DNA of 64,000 nt from Mesorhizobium sp. LMG 17147 (GTDB lineage: Bacteria > Pseudomonadota > Alphaproteobacteria > Rhizobiales > Rhizobiaceae): NCBI RefSeq assembly GCF_024297145.1, contig NZ_JANCTC010000001.1, forward strand, positions 558,001-622,000. Direction: 5' to 3'. Under the pieces are notes generated by a model, which was given only the letters and a program-made list of their open reading frames with translations, was not told where the DNA came from and ran no database searches. Within the stretch, counting starts at the first letter, position 1; every line of letters begins with the position of its first letter. Of this stretch, positions 53,159 through 61,954 are shown one piece after another. A program made the translations under genes and the position numbers.

Positions 53159-54729
53159 CACAGCCTCCCCGCCAGGAGAAAGCCGGAGCCGCCGCCCAAG
53201 CCAGCACCCGGATGGGTCGAGGCGCCGATGTGGTAGAGACCCCTGACCCCGGTTTCGTGATTGCGGCTCGTCTTGAGCGGCCGCCACAGAAACGACTGGT
53301 CGATGGTCGAGGAACCGCCATAGGGGTCGCCGCCGACCAGATTGATGTTCATCGCTTCCAGGTCGGCCGGCGAACAGGCGCGGCGTGCGATGACGCTGTC
53401 CTTGAACCCATCGATATGGCTGGCGAGGATCGCTTCGGCACGGTCGGCATAGGCTTCGCGCAGCGCCTCGGTCCAGTGACCGTCTGCCGGTGTTTGCAGT
53501 TTGCCGGCGGCATCGCCCTTGATATGGCGTGGCGCCTCGGGCATTTGCAGCCACAGGATCGCCTTGCCGTCCGGGCAGCGCGATGGGTCGAGCACGTGCG
53601 GCTGGCCGACGCAGATGGTCGGCACCTCCGGCAGCATGCCGCGCACGGCTTCGTTGCAGGCCTTCGAGACGCCGTCGAGCCCCGGCGTCAGATGCAGCAG
53701 CGCGACCTTGTCCAAGCCCTCGCCGCGCCATGCGGGCGGCTTGTCCAAGGCATAGTGGATCTGGAAATTGCCCTTGCCATAGCGGTATTTTTGCGCTGCC
53801 TCGACCTCGGCTTTCGGCGCCGCGTCGCCGAGCAGCCGCTCGTAGAGCTGGGTCGGCGTGACCGAGCAGATGACGCTCTTGTTCACGCTGATTGTTTCGC
53901 CCGAAGCCAGCCGCACGCCGGCGGCGCGGCCTCCGCTTTGGACAATAGCCGCGACGTCGGCGCCGGTGCGGATTTCGCCGCCACGTTCCCTGATCAGGGC
54001 TTCGAAGGCAGACAGCAGATTCCTGGCACCGCCCTTGACGATCGGCGCGCCGGCCGCCTCAAGCGCGAAGGCGATGACCTTGGCGATCTGGCCGGAGAAC
54101 GCGTCCTCAGGCCCGAGGCCCGCATGCAGCACCCAGGGCGCCCACAGCGCGCGCATGGTTTCCGACTGGTAGGTGCTTTCCAGCCAACTGCGCGCCGGCA
54201 CCAGCGCGCTGCCGACAAAGGCGGCAAGGCCACGCGGGCCGCGCCGCCAGGCTTCGCCCGCCAGCAGCCTGGCCGTCGGGTAGGACCACAGGCTGCCGCC
54301 GAGCAGACCGAACAGCAGACCGGCGTTGCGCTCGATCTCGCCGACATCGCTGCGGTGCCGGTCGCCGTCGCCCGCGGCAAGCGCATTGGCCGCCGTGACA
54401 TTGGCGATACGATCGGTGCGCAGGATGGCGTAGCTGCCGTCCGGGCGCAGCACGCCGGTCGGCGTGGAGGTGTTGCAAAACTCCAGGCCGTGCCGCGCCA
54501 GATCCTTGCCCAATGCCGCATAGGCCGGTGAGGTGATGAACAGGACAAAGGTCGTCGCCATCACGTCGTGGATGAAGCCGGGCGCGGTGATTTCTTCGGT
54601 GCGCATGCAGCCGCCGATGCGGTCGTTGCGCTCGAGCACCAGCACCTTCGCCCCCTTGCCGCCAAGCATCGCCGCGCAAACCAGCGCGTTGATGCCGCTT
54701 CCGACGATGATGTGATCGATATCGCTCAT
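53158..54729 (-). CDS. FAD-dependent oxidoreductase, phytoene-desaturase-like (first paralogue)
   Basis: A 523-residue flavoprotein. The N-terminal dinucleotide-binding motif is IIVGSGINALVCAAMLGGKG, followed by ERNDRIGGCMRT. The C-terminal FAD motif region is GLYHIGASTHPGAGLGGGSG. The family covers carotenoid desaturases, amine oxidases and uncharacterised oxidoreductases. A carotenoid role is unlikely here, since no other carotenoid gene is present. It is co-operonic with marR and iorAB. It is clearly related to the divergent plus-strand flavoprotein at 55945, sharing for example GVRLASGET and the LVGGD block. The substrate is probably an intermediate of the local pathway. Confidence 0.85.
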   Translation of the reverse strand: MSDIDHIIVGSGINALVCAAMLGGKGAKVLVLERNDRIGGCMRTEEITAPGFIHDVMATTFVLFITSPAYAALGKDLARHGLEFCNTSTPTGVLRPDGSYAILRTDRIANVTAANALAAGDGDRHRSDVGEIERNAGLLFGLLGGSLWSYPTARLLAGEAWRRGPRGLAAFVGSALVPARSWLESTYQSETMRALWAPWVLHAGLGPEDAFSGQIAKVIAFALEAAGAPIVKGGARNLLSAFEALIRERGGEIRTGADVAAIVQSGGRAAGVRLASGETISVNKSVICSVTPTQLYERLLGDAAPKAEVEAAQKYRYGKGNFQIHYALDKPPAWRGEGLDKVALLHLTPGLDGVSKACNEAVRGMLPEVPTICVGQPHVLDPSRCPDGKAILWLQMPEAPRHIKGDAAGKLQTPADGHWTEALREAYADRAEAILASHIDGFKDSVIARRACSPADLEAMNINLVGGDPYGGSSTIDQSFLWRPLKTSRNHETGVRGLYHIGASTHPGAGLGGGSGFLLAGRL

Positions 54730-54784
54730 CGAGGGTTGCTCCTAACCGGCAGGAGTTCAATTGCAGAGATTGGCGCTCTACGGC

Positions 54785-54939
54785 GCCCCCCTCTGTCCTG
54801 CCGGACATCTCCCCCACTCGGGGGGAGATTAGCGGCTTCGGCGCTCCGCTCGTTCCTACGACGTTGAAGATTGGCGAAGGCAGTATCGACGGCCAATCTC
54901 CCCCCAAGTGAGGGAGATGTCCGGCAGGACAGGGGAGGG
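54785..54939. repeat. RIME-like intergenic palindromic element, copy 3
   Basis: About 155 bases with the same outer (CCCCCCTCTGTCCTGCCGG / CCGGCAGGACAGGGGAGGG) and inner inverted repeats as copies 1 and 2. It lies between the cyclase-family gene and the flavoprotein gene on the minus strand and could break or stabilise their transcript. Confidence 0.9.
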
Positions 54940-55035
54940 CACCGTAGAGCCGCAGCCTTGCAAGACTGCCGCTCCCAACCCGTCACCACAGCATTGCCTG
55001 CAAGCATGATCTTCTCCCGAAGACCGCCAGTTGCC

Positions 55036-55827
55036 CTATTGTCTCGGCACGAGCGCCAGTGCGCGGATCGGGCTGCCGGTGCCGTGCTCGATCTTGAGCG
55101 GTGCGGCGATCAGGATCGCGCCCTTCGGCGGCAGCCGGTCGAGGTTGCACAGGCTGGCGAGCCCATAGCGGTTGGCCTTGTGCATCAGGCTGTGCGCCGG
55201 GAATGGCGGCTCCATTCCCCCTGCTTTGCCAGCATCCGTGCCGATCGTCTCGCTGCCCCAGCCCTTGATGTCCTTGCTGATCAGATACTGGATGGCCTCG
55301 GCCGTCGGTCCGGGCGTGTGCGGTCCGGTCTCATTGGCGTTGAGGAACTCGGCTTCCGAGCCGTTGCGCTTGTACCAGTCGGTGCGCATCACCACCCATT
55401 CGCCCGCGTTGATAGCGCCATGTTCGGCTTCCCAGGCCTTGATGTGGTCGACGGTGAGCAGGAAGTCGTGATCGGCGGCGGCTTGCTTCGAGCAGTCGAT
55501 GACATTGACCGGGCCGACGAAATTCTGAACCGGAATGGTGTCGGTGGCACCGTCCGGATAATCCTTGCCGGTGATCCAGTGCTGCGGCGCGTCGAAATGC
55601 GTGCCCGAGTGTTCGCCGAGCTTCAGCCAGTTCCAGGCCCACCACGGACCGTTCTTGTCATAGTGGGAGATGGCGTGGATCTCGACCTTCGGCGTGTCCA
55701 CCGCCAGCTCCGGCGGCAGCTTGATCAGCGGCGTGTTGGGCCCGAGCGGCGCCGTCAGGTCGACCACCTGGATGGCGCCTGAAAGAAGCTGGCCGGCGAC
55801 GTCGCCGAGGAGTTGTTGTGTGTCCAT
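55036..55827 (-). CDS. Cyclase-family metal-dependent hydrolase (kynurenine formamidase / isatin hydrolase-like)
   Basis: A 263-residue protein of the cyclase superfamily (PF04199). The metal-binding motif is HSGTHFDAPQHW near residue 72, matching HxGTHxDxPxH. The histidine/glutamate-bearing C-terminal part includes NLDRLPPKGAILIAAPLKI. Characterised members are kynurenine formamidase and the manganese-dependent isatin hydrolase, both of which open amide or lactam groups of tryptophan- or indole-derived compounds. That fits the indolepyruvate oxidoreductase genes nearby. The ATG at 55827 follows GAGGGAACAGAGACC. It is divergent from the second flavoprotein, with about 118 bases of shared promoter. 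Confidence 0.85.
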   Translation of the reverse strand: MDTQQLLGDVAGQLLSGAIQVVDLTAPLGPNTPLIKLPPELAVDTPKVEIHAISHYDKNGPWWAWNWLKLGEHSGTHFDAPQHWITGKDYPDGATDTIPVQNFVGPVNVIDCSKQAAADHDFLLTVDHIKAWEAEHGAINAGEWVVMRTDWYKRNGSEAEFLNANETGPHTPGPTAEAIQYLISKDIKGWGSETIGTDAGKAGGMEPPFPAHSLMHKANRYGLASLCNLDRLPPKGAILIAAPLKIEHGTGSPIRALALVPRQ

Positions 55828-55944
55828 GGTCTCTGTTCCCTCTTTCTCAATGGTTCTGAAGGCTCTCGCGGCCCTTAATATCCTACTAGACGAAAACATA
55901 TGCATCTGCAATTATCTTTAAGCATAAAGGAAATGGGACGGGGC

Positions 55945-57519
55945 GTGAGCGAGTTCGACGCCATATTTGTCGGGGCAGGCCACAACAGTCTGGCATGCGC
56001 CGCGCATCTGGCGCTCAAAGGCTGGAAAACAGCGGTTTTCGACCGCAATCCAACGATTGGCGGCGCCGTCCAGACGCGTGAATTCACGCTTCCAGGCTTC
56101 CGGCACGATTTCGGTGCAATGAATCTGGGCCTGTTCGCCGGCTCGGCCTTTCACAAGAAATATGCAAATGAATTGAAAACCCACGGGCTGGAATTCGTGC
56201 CGGTGGCCGACTGTTTTGCCAGCGCCTTCCCCGACGGTCGCTGGTTCGGCGTCAGCAGCGACCTGGAGAAGACCACTGGACGGATGACCGCCTTCTCCGC
56301 GACCGACGCAGCCACATGGCGCCGTCTGGTTGCGGCATTCCCGGCGGAGGCCGAGCATCTGTTCCGGCTGCTGGGCTCGCCGATGAGTGGGCGTGCGCTC
56401 GCCGGCACGGCCTGGAAGCTCTGGCGCAAGAAGGGTATTGGCGGCGCGCTCGATACCGGCCGATTACTGCTTTCCTCACCCCGCGCGTGGCTCGAGCAGA
56501 CTTTCGAGTCACCGCATGTCAGGGCGACGCTGGCCACCTGGGGCATGCATCTCGATTTCGCGCCTGACATCGCTGGCGGCGCGGTATTTCCTTACCTCGA
56601 ATCCATGGCCAACCAGTGCTTCGGCATGCTGCTCGGCAGAGGCGGCGCCGACACGATCATCCGCGCTTTGTCGGGCATGCTCACGGCCGCCGGCGGCAAG
56701 ATCGTCACTGGGGCTGATGTCGCCGAGATCACGGTTTCGGCTGGCAAGGCGACCGGCGTGCGGCTCGCTTCCGGCGAGACTCACACCGCCACCAGGGCCG
56801 TCATCGCCGGTGTCGCGCCCAAGGCGCTGCCCGGGAAACTGTTGCCTAATGGATCGGGCGACGCCGGCTTCGACACGGCCATGAAAAAATTCCGCCACGC
56901 GCCGGGCACGATGATGATCCATCTGGCACTCGACGATTTGCCGGACTGGCGCGCCGGCGCCGAGCTTCGGCAGTTCGCCTATGTGCATCTCTCGCCGTCG
57001 CTCGACGCCATGTCGCGAACCTATCAGCAGGCGATGGCAGGCATGCTGCCGGACGAGCCGGTGCTGGTCGTCGGCCAGCCGACGGCGGTCGATCCGTCGC
57101 GCGCGCCGGACGGCAACCATGTGCTCTGGGTGCAGGTGCGCATGCTGCCGGCCGAGATTGTGGGCGATGCGGCGGGCATGATCGCGCCGGCCCACTGGGA
57201 CGAGGCTAGGGAGCACTACGCCGAGCGCGTCCTCGACATTATCGAGCGCTATGCGCCCGGCCTTCGCCAGAAGATCCTCGGCCGCGCCGTGTTCTCGCCC
57301 ATCGACCTCGAACGCGAGAATCCCAACCTGGTCGGGGGCGACCAGGTCTGCGGCAGCCATCATCTGGTGCAGAATTTCCTGTTCCGGCCGGCGCGCGGTT
57401 ACGCCGGCTGGAACACGCCGATCGGCAATCTGCACCTGACCGGGGCGGCAACATGGCCGGGCGCCGGCACCGGGGCGGCGTCGGGCTTCATGCTCGCACA
57501 ACAACTTGGCGGGAGGTAG
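55945..57519 (+). CDS. FAD-dependent oxidoreductase, phytoene-desaturase-like (second paralogue)
   Basis: A 524-residue flavoprotein with IFVGAGHNSLACAAHLALKG at the start and LTGAATWPGAGTGAASG at the end, the two FAD-binding blocks. It is a paralogue of the minus-strand flavoprotein at 53158 and lies head-to-head with the cyclase-family gene. The GTG at 55945 is chosen because it aligns with the paralogue (VSEFDAIFV against MSDIDHIIV). ATG codons at 55900 and 55933 are in frame and possible. It precedes the ABC transporter genes by 108 bases and is probably co-regulated with them. Confidence 0.83.
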   Translation: MSEFDAIFVGAGHNSLACAAHLALKGWKTAVFDRNPTIGGAVQTREFTLPGFRHDFGAMNLGLFAGSAFHKKYANELKTHGLEFVPVADCFASAFPDGRWFGVSSDLEKTTGRMTAFSATDAATWRRLVAAFPAEAEHLFRLLGSPMSGRALAGTAWKLWRKKGIGGALDTGRLLLSSPRAWLEQTFESPHVRATLATWGMHLDFAPDIAGGAVFPYLESMANQCFGMLLGRGGADTIIRALSGMLTAAGGKIVTGADVAEITVSAGKATGVRLASGETHTATRAVIAGVAPKALPGKLLPNGSGDAGFDTAMKKFRHAPGTMMIHLALDDLPDWRAGAELRQFAYVHLSPSLDAMSRTYQQAMAGMLPDEPVLVVGQPTAVDPSRAPDGNHVLWVQVRMLPAEIVGDAAGMIAPAHWDEAREHYAERVLDIIERYAPGLRQKILGRAVFSPIDLERENPNLVGGDQVCGSHHLVQNFLFRPARGYAGWNTPIGNLHLTGAATWPGAGTGAASGFMLAQQLGGR

Positions 57520-57627
57520 GCTCCATTTTTCATCCAGGGTGAAGGAGGACAAGGCGCGGTTGCCCAAGGAAGCCTGAACCCACCGATTGACAACGACACC
57601 GCGCATAAAAGCAACAGGGGAACGACC

Positions 57628-59154
57628 ATGACAATCAACAGACGAGAATTGCTCGGATACGGCGCGGCCGCACTTGGCGCCACGGCGCTCGGCCTGCCGC
57701 GAATCGCCAAGGCTGCCGGCGAACTGACTATCGCCTACAACGTCAACCTGCCGTCCTGGGACCCGACCACCGGGCCTTCGGCGGTCAACCCGACCATCCA
57801 GGGTCTCTACCAATCGGTGTTCGACCAGTTCATCCCGCAGAAGCCGGATCTTTCTTTCGCGCCCGGCCTGCTCACCGAATGGGGCTGGAACGAGGATCGC
57901 AGCAAGATCATGATGACGGTGCGCGAGGGCGTCACCTGGCATGACGGTTCGCCATTCACGGCCGAAGACGTGGTCTGGTCGCTGCAGCGGGCGGGCGATG
58001 AAAAGACCGGCAACCCGATCCAGTTCGTCTGGAAGAACGTCAACAACTTCAAGATCGACGGCAACAAGATCACCGGCGACGTCGTGCAATTCGACCCGGT
58101 GTATTTCAAATGGATGTCGTTCCTCACCGGCTACATCATGCCGAAGGCCTATTACGAAAAGGTCGGCGCCGAGGGTTTTGAGAAAGCCCCGATCGGCACC
58201 GGGCCCTATATGGTCGACAAATTCGAGCGCAATGCCTTCCTGCGGCTCAAGGCCAACCCCAACTACTGGGGCGGCAAGCCGGCCTTCGAAAACGTAACCA
58301 TCAAGTTCGTCACCGATGCGGCGAGCCGCGTCGCCGAGATCGAGTCCGGCTCCTCGCAGGTGACTCTCGAAATCCCCTATGAGGAATATGACCGCCTGAT
58401 CGCCAAGGACGGACTTACCGGCTCATGCAGGAATGTTTCCGACATCGGCATGATCTTCTTCAACGACATCGACGTGATGCTGGACAAGAACGTGCGCCAG
58501 GCAGCGGTGATGGCGGTCGATAAAAAGCTTTTGGTCGACCGGCTGCTGCGCGGTTACGGCCAAGCCATCGATACGCTGGAGACGCCGGAATACGCCGCCT
58601 ACGATGCGTCGATCAAGGCCGAGCATAACCCGGAAAAGGCCAAGGAATTGCTGGCCGCCTCCGGCTATTCGCCGGAAAAGCCGGTCAAGTTCACGATACA
58701 GACGACCAAGGGCTTCAAGCCCAAGGACTACGAGATGATCCAGGCGATCGTCGGCATGTGGCGCAAGGTCGGCATCGAGGCGACGATCGAGGTCTACGAG
58801 ATCGCCAAGCATTATGAGTTGCGCGCCGCCGACAAGCTGGCGCCGGCCGCCTTCTACAATTGGGGCAACGCCATCGGTGACCCGACCACCTCGACCGGCT
58901 TTGCCATGTATGGCCCGAGCCCGCATTCGGTGTGGGACAGTCAGGATCTGATCGACATGATCAACCCGCTGTGGGGCGAGAAGGACGAGGCCAAGCGCAT
59001 TGCCGGCTGGAAGGCCGTCGACAAGTACATTGCCGAGCAGGCCTATGTACTGCCGCTGATCCAGTATGCGCAGCCGATCGTGCATGCCAAGGGCGTCAAT
59101 GTCGTGCAGCATGTGTCGGGCGCGCTGTTGCCGGCGCTGATGAGCCCGGCCTGA
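57628..59154 (+). CDS. ABC transporter substrate-binding protein (SBP_bac_5), Tat-type signal
   Basis: A 508-residue periplasmic binding protein of the dipeptide/oligopeptide class. It opens with a twin-arginine signal (INRRELLGYGAAALGATALG), cleaved near AKAA. The mature protein has the family block TEWGWNEDRSKIMMTVREGV. It is the first gene of a five-gene importer operon embedded in a catabolic cluster. The natural ligand may therefore be an aromatic or amino-acid-like compound rather than a peptide. GGGGAACGACC precedes the ATG. Confidence 0.92.
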   Translation: MTINRRELLGYGAAALGATALGLPRIAKAAGELTIAYNVNLPSWDPTTGPSAVNPTIQGLYQSVFDQFIPQKPDLSFAPGLLTEWGWNEDRSKIMMTVREGVTWHDGSPFTAEDVVWSLQRAGDEKTGNPIQFVWKNVNNFKIDGNKITGDVVQFDPVYFKWMSFLTGYIMPKAYYEKVGAEGFEKAPIGTGPYMVDKFERNAFLRLKANPNYWGGKPAFENVTIKFVTDAASRVAEIESGSSQVTLEIPYEEYDRLIAKDGLTGSCRNVSDIGMIFFNDIDVMLDKNVRQAAVMAVDKKLLVDRLLRGYGQAIDTLETPEYAAYDASIKAEHNPEKAKELLAASGYSPEKPVKFTIQTTKGFKPKDYEMIQAIVGMWRKVGIEATIEVYEIAKHYELRAADKLAPAAFYNWGNAIGDPTTSTGFAMYGPSPHSVWDSQDLIDMINPLWGEKDEAKRIAGWKAVDKYIAEQAYVLPLIQYAQPIVHAKGVNVVQHVSGALLPALMSPA

Positions 59155-59218
59155 GACAGCCTTCGGCTTGCCGCGCGCCGTCCGGAATGACGGCGCGCAT
59201 TTTCTGTCACGGGCGACC

Positions 59219-60226
59219 ATGCTGCTGCAAAGATTCCTGATCCGTCTTCTGACGATGGCGATCACGCTGTTCGGCGTGGCCGTCGTCGTCTTCGTCGTCA
59301 TCCGTGTCGCGCCAGGCGATCCGATCGCGATGATGCTGCCGCCCGGTGCAACCGATGCCGACATCGCGCGTCTGCGCGCGCTTTACGGGCTGGACAAGAC
59401 CATCGTCCAGCAATTTTTCATCTGGCTGGCAGGTGTCGTCAGGGGCGATTTCGGCACCTCGATTTCGCTCCGGCAGGATGTTCTGGGCCTGGTCGTCAAC
59501 CGCCTGCCGGCGACGCTGGAACTCGCGATCGTCGCGCTCTTGATGGCGCTGGCAATCGGCGGCACGACGGCGATCCTCGGCGCGCGCGAACGCGGCACCG
59601 CAGTCGAGGCTGGCATCGACATCGCCAGCGGTGCGGCGCTCTCGATTCCCGATTTTCTGTGGGGTTTGGTGCTGATCCTTTTGTTCGGCGTGCTGGTGCC
59701 GGTTTTCGACATTTCCGGCCGGGTGTCGCCGCAACTCAATCTGCCCTTCGTCACGCAGTTCTATTTGTTCGAGAGCATCGTGCGGCTGCGCTTCGACCTG
59801 ACCAAGGACCTGCTGGCGCATATGCTGATGCCGGCCGTGGCTTTGGCGCTGCCACTCGCCGCGATCATCTCGCAGCTGCTGAAACAGTCGCTGAAGGAAG
59901 TGCTCGACCTCGACTATGTCGTGCTGGCGCGGGTAAAGGGCTTTTCGGAAACGCAGGTCATCCTGCGCGAGGCGTTGAAGAACGCCGCCCTGCCGACGCT
60001 CACTCTGGTCGGCGTGCAGTTCACCTTCCTGATCGGCGGCACGGTCATCGTCGAGCGGCTATTTTCCTATGAGGGTCTTGGCAACATGGCGATCGATGCC
60101 GTCATCAACCGCGACCTGCCGCTGATCCAGGGCATCGTGCTGGTGTTCGCGCTGTTGTTCGTGCTGATCAACCTCAGCGTGGACATGATGTATGCGCTGC
60201 TTAATCCGAGGCTGCGCCATGGATGA
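59219..60226 (+). CDS. ABC transporter permease (DppB-like)
   Basis: A 335-residue inner-membrane permease with the OppB-type start (FLIRLLTMAITLFGVAVVVF), RVAPGDPIAMM and the coupling loop LARVKGFSETQVILREALKN. The ATG at 59219 gives the conserved beginning; it lies 64 bases after the binding-protein gene. Its last 8 bases overlap the next permease gene. Confidence 0.93.
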   Translation: MLLQRFLIRLLTMAITLFGVAVVVFVVIRVAPGDPIAMMLPPGATDADIARLRALYGLDKTIVQQFFIWLAGVVRGDFGTSISLRQDVLGLVVNRLPATLELAIVALLMALAIGGTTAILGARERGTAVEAGIDIASGAALSIPDFLWGLVLILLFGVLVPVFDISGRVSPQLNLPFVTQFYLFESIVRLRFDLTKDLLAHMLMPAVALALPLAAIISQLLKQSLKEVLDLDYVVLARVKGFSETQVILREALKNAALPTLTLVGVQFTFLIGGTVIVERLFSYEGLGNMAIDAVINRDLPLIQGIVLVFALLFVLINLSVDMMYALLNPRLRHG

Positions 60227-61067
60227 GGCCCGCATTTCAAGACATGGCTCGCGGGCACGCCTGTGGCTGGCCGGGGGTTGGCTGCTGATTGCGCTGCTGG
60301 CCGCGATTTTTGCGCCGTTGGTCGCGCCGCAGGACCCACTGGCGCAGGATTTGATGCTGGAGCGGCTGCCGCCGTTCTGGCTGAGCGGCGCTGAGCCCGG
60401 CTACTGGCTCGGCACCGACAGCCTCGGCCGCGATCTTCTGTCACGGCTGATCTTCGGTGCCCGCATCGCCTTCATCGTCGCCTTCGCGGCAGCCCTTGCC
60501 GCCTGCCTGGTCGGCTCGACGCTGGGGCTGATCGCCGGCTATTTCGGCGGCTTTGCCGACCGCATCATCTCGCGTATCGTCGATGTCTGGATGGCGTTTC
60601 CGCCGGTGCTGTTTGCCATCCTTCTGGTCGCAGTGCTCGGCACCGGCTTGAGCTCGGTTATCATTGCCATTGCCGTCATCGACTGGACCCGCTTCTGCCG
60701 GGTGATCCGCGCCGAGACGATGGGCCAGTCGCGCATGGACTATGTCGAGAACGCCCGCATCGCCGGTTACGGACGCATCGGCATCATGCTGCGCGAAGTG
60801 CTGCCCAATGTGGTGCCGTCGATCGTGGCGCTGCTGTCGCTGGAGATGGGCATTGCCGTCATCGTTGAGGCGATCCTGTCCTTCGTCAATCTGTCGATCT
60901 CGACCGACGACCCAACCTGGGGCGGCATCATCGCAGAGGGTCGCCTATCGATCCATCAGGCCTGGTGGGTGCTGGTGTTCCCGCTGGTCACCCTGATCCT
61001 CACGGTGCTGTCGTTCAGCCAGTTCGGCGAAGGTCTTAGGGCACGTTTCGATCCGGTGCTGCGATGA
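60219..61067 (+). CDS. ABC transporter permease (DppC-like)
   Basis: A 282-residue permease. The first span is LAGGWLLIALLAAIFAPLVA, then the DppC hallmark YWLGTDSLGRDLLSRLIFG and five further spans with the coupling loop around ARIAGYGRIGIMLREVLPN. The ATG at 60219 lies inside the end of the upstream permease gene. Its stop overlaps the next gene at ATGA, so the whole set is translationally coupled. Confidence 0.93.
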   Translation: MDEARISRHGSRARLWLAGGWLLIALLAAIFAPLVAPQDPLAQDLMLERLPPFWLSGAEPGYWLGTDSLGRDLLSRLIFGARIAFIVAFAAALAACLVGSTLGLIAGYFGGFADRIISRIVDVWMAFPPVLFAILLVAVLGTGLSSVIIAIAVIDWTRFCRVIRAETMGQSRMDYVENARIAGYGRIGIMLREVLPNVVPSIVALLSLEMGIAVIVEAILSFVNLSISTDDPTWGGIIAEGRLSIHQAWWVLVFPLVTLILTVLSFSQFGEGLRARFDPVLR

Positions 61068-61954
61068 ACGCGCTGGCGAAATCCTGTCTCGACATACGCG
61101 ACCTTAGCGCGGTGCTGCCTAATGGCTTGCGCGTGTTGCGCTCGGTATCGCTTTCCGTTCAACCCGGCGAGGTCCGCGCGCTGGTCGGCGAGAGCGGCGC
61201 CGGCAAGACGATGATCGGCAAGGCGGTGCTCGGTGTGCTGCCACCCAGCGTGCGCATTGTCGAAGGCGACATGCTGCTCGAGGGCGAGGACCTCGGCAAG
61301 CTTCAGCCGAAGGCAAGGCGCACGCTGATCGGCGCGCGCACCGCGCTGATCCCGCAGGACCCGCTGACCGCGCTCAATCCGTCACGGCGAATCGGCCCAC
61401 AGATGACCGACCGGCTGGTGCGCATCCTCGGCTGGAGCGGTGAGAAGGCCGATACACGCATCCGCCAATTGCTGGACGAGGTGCAGATCCGCGACCCCGA
61501 GCGTGTCCTCAAATGCTATCCGCACGAGCTGTCCGGCGGCATGCGCCAGCGCGTGCTGATCGCCGCGGCGTTCGCAGCCGAACCAAGGCTGATCGTCGCC
61601 GACGAGCCGACCACGGCGCTCGACGTGACCGTGCAGAAGCAGATCTTGCGGCTGATCGCGCAATTGCAGCGCGAGCATGGCACGGCGATCCTGTTCGTTA
61701 CCCACGATCTCGGCGTCGTCGCCAAGATCAGCCAGAAAGTTTCAGTGCTCTACGCCGGCAAGGTGGTGGAGGAGGCCGAGACGGCTGCTCTCTTCGCTGC
61801 CCCGCAGCACCCCTATACGCGGGCGCTGATGGCCGCGACGCCGCGCTACACCGATCCCCTCGCTTCGCTGAAACCCGTGGATGAGGCGGTACTGGCCGGG
61901 CTAGCCGCGGAGATCGCCGCCGCCGATCAAGCCTGGAGGCACCCGCATGGCTGA
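61064..61954 (+). CDS. ABC transporter ATP-binding protein (DppD-like)
   Basis: A 296-residue ATPase. Walker A is GESGAGKTMIGKAVLG, the Q-loop LIPQDPLTALNPSRR, the signature LSGGMRQRVLIAAAF and Walker B LIVADEPTTALDVTVQ. The C-terminal oligopeptide-transporter extension (APQHPYTRALMAATPRY) is present. It starts at the ATGA overlap with the permease gene and overlaps the second ATPase by 8 bases. Confidence 0.94.
   Translation: MNALAKSCLDIRDLSAVLPNGLRVLRSVSLSVQPGEVRALVGESGAGKTMIGKAVLGVLPPSVRIVEGDMLLEGEDLGKLQPKARRTLIGARTALIPQDPLTALNPSRRIGPQMTDRLVRILGWSGEKADTRIRQLLDEVQIRDPERVLKCYPHELSGGMRQRVLIAAAFAAEPRLIVADEPTTALDVTVQKQILRLIAQLQREHGTAILFVTHDLGVVAKISQKVSVLYAGKVVEEAETAALFAAPQHPYTRALMAATPRYTDPLASLKPVDEAVLAGLAAEIAAADQAWRHPHG

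Noticed and set aside
50351..53236. Long plus-strand open frame opposite iorA, iorB and marR
   Set aside because: Its composition is that of an antisense shadow. The minus-strand genes have clear motifs and linked starts.
55861..55930. CTTTA-N4-TAAAG between the cyclase and flavoprotein genes as the MarR operator
   Set aside because: The arms are only 5 bases and AT-rich, and they do not match the palindromes at 63520-63546; too weak to list as a site.
57587..57611. TTGACA ... TAAAAG as a promoter for the importer operon
   Set aside because: The spacer is about 13 bases, too short for a standard sigma-70 promoter.
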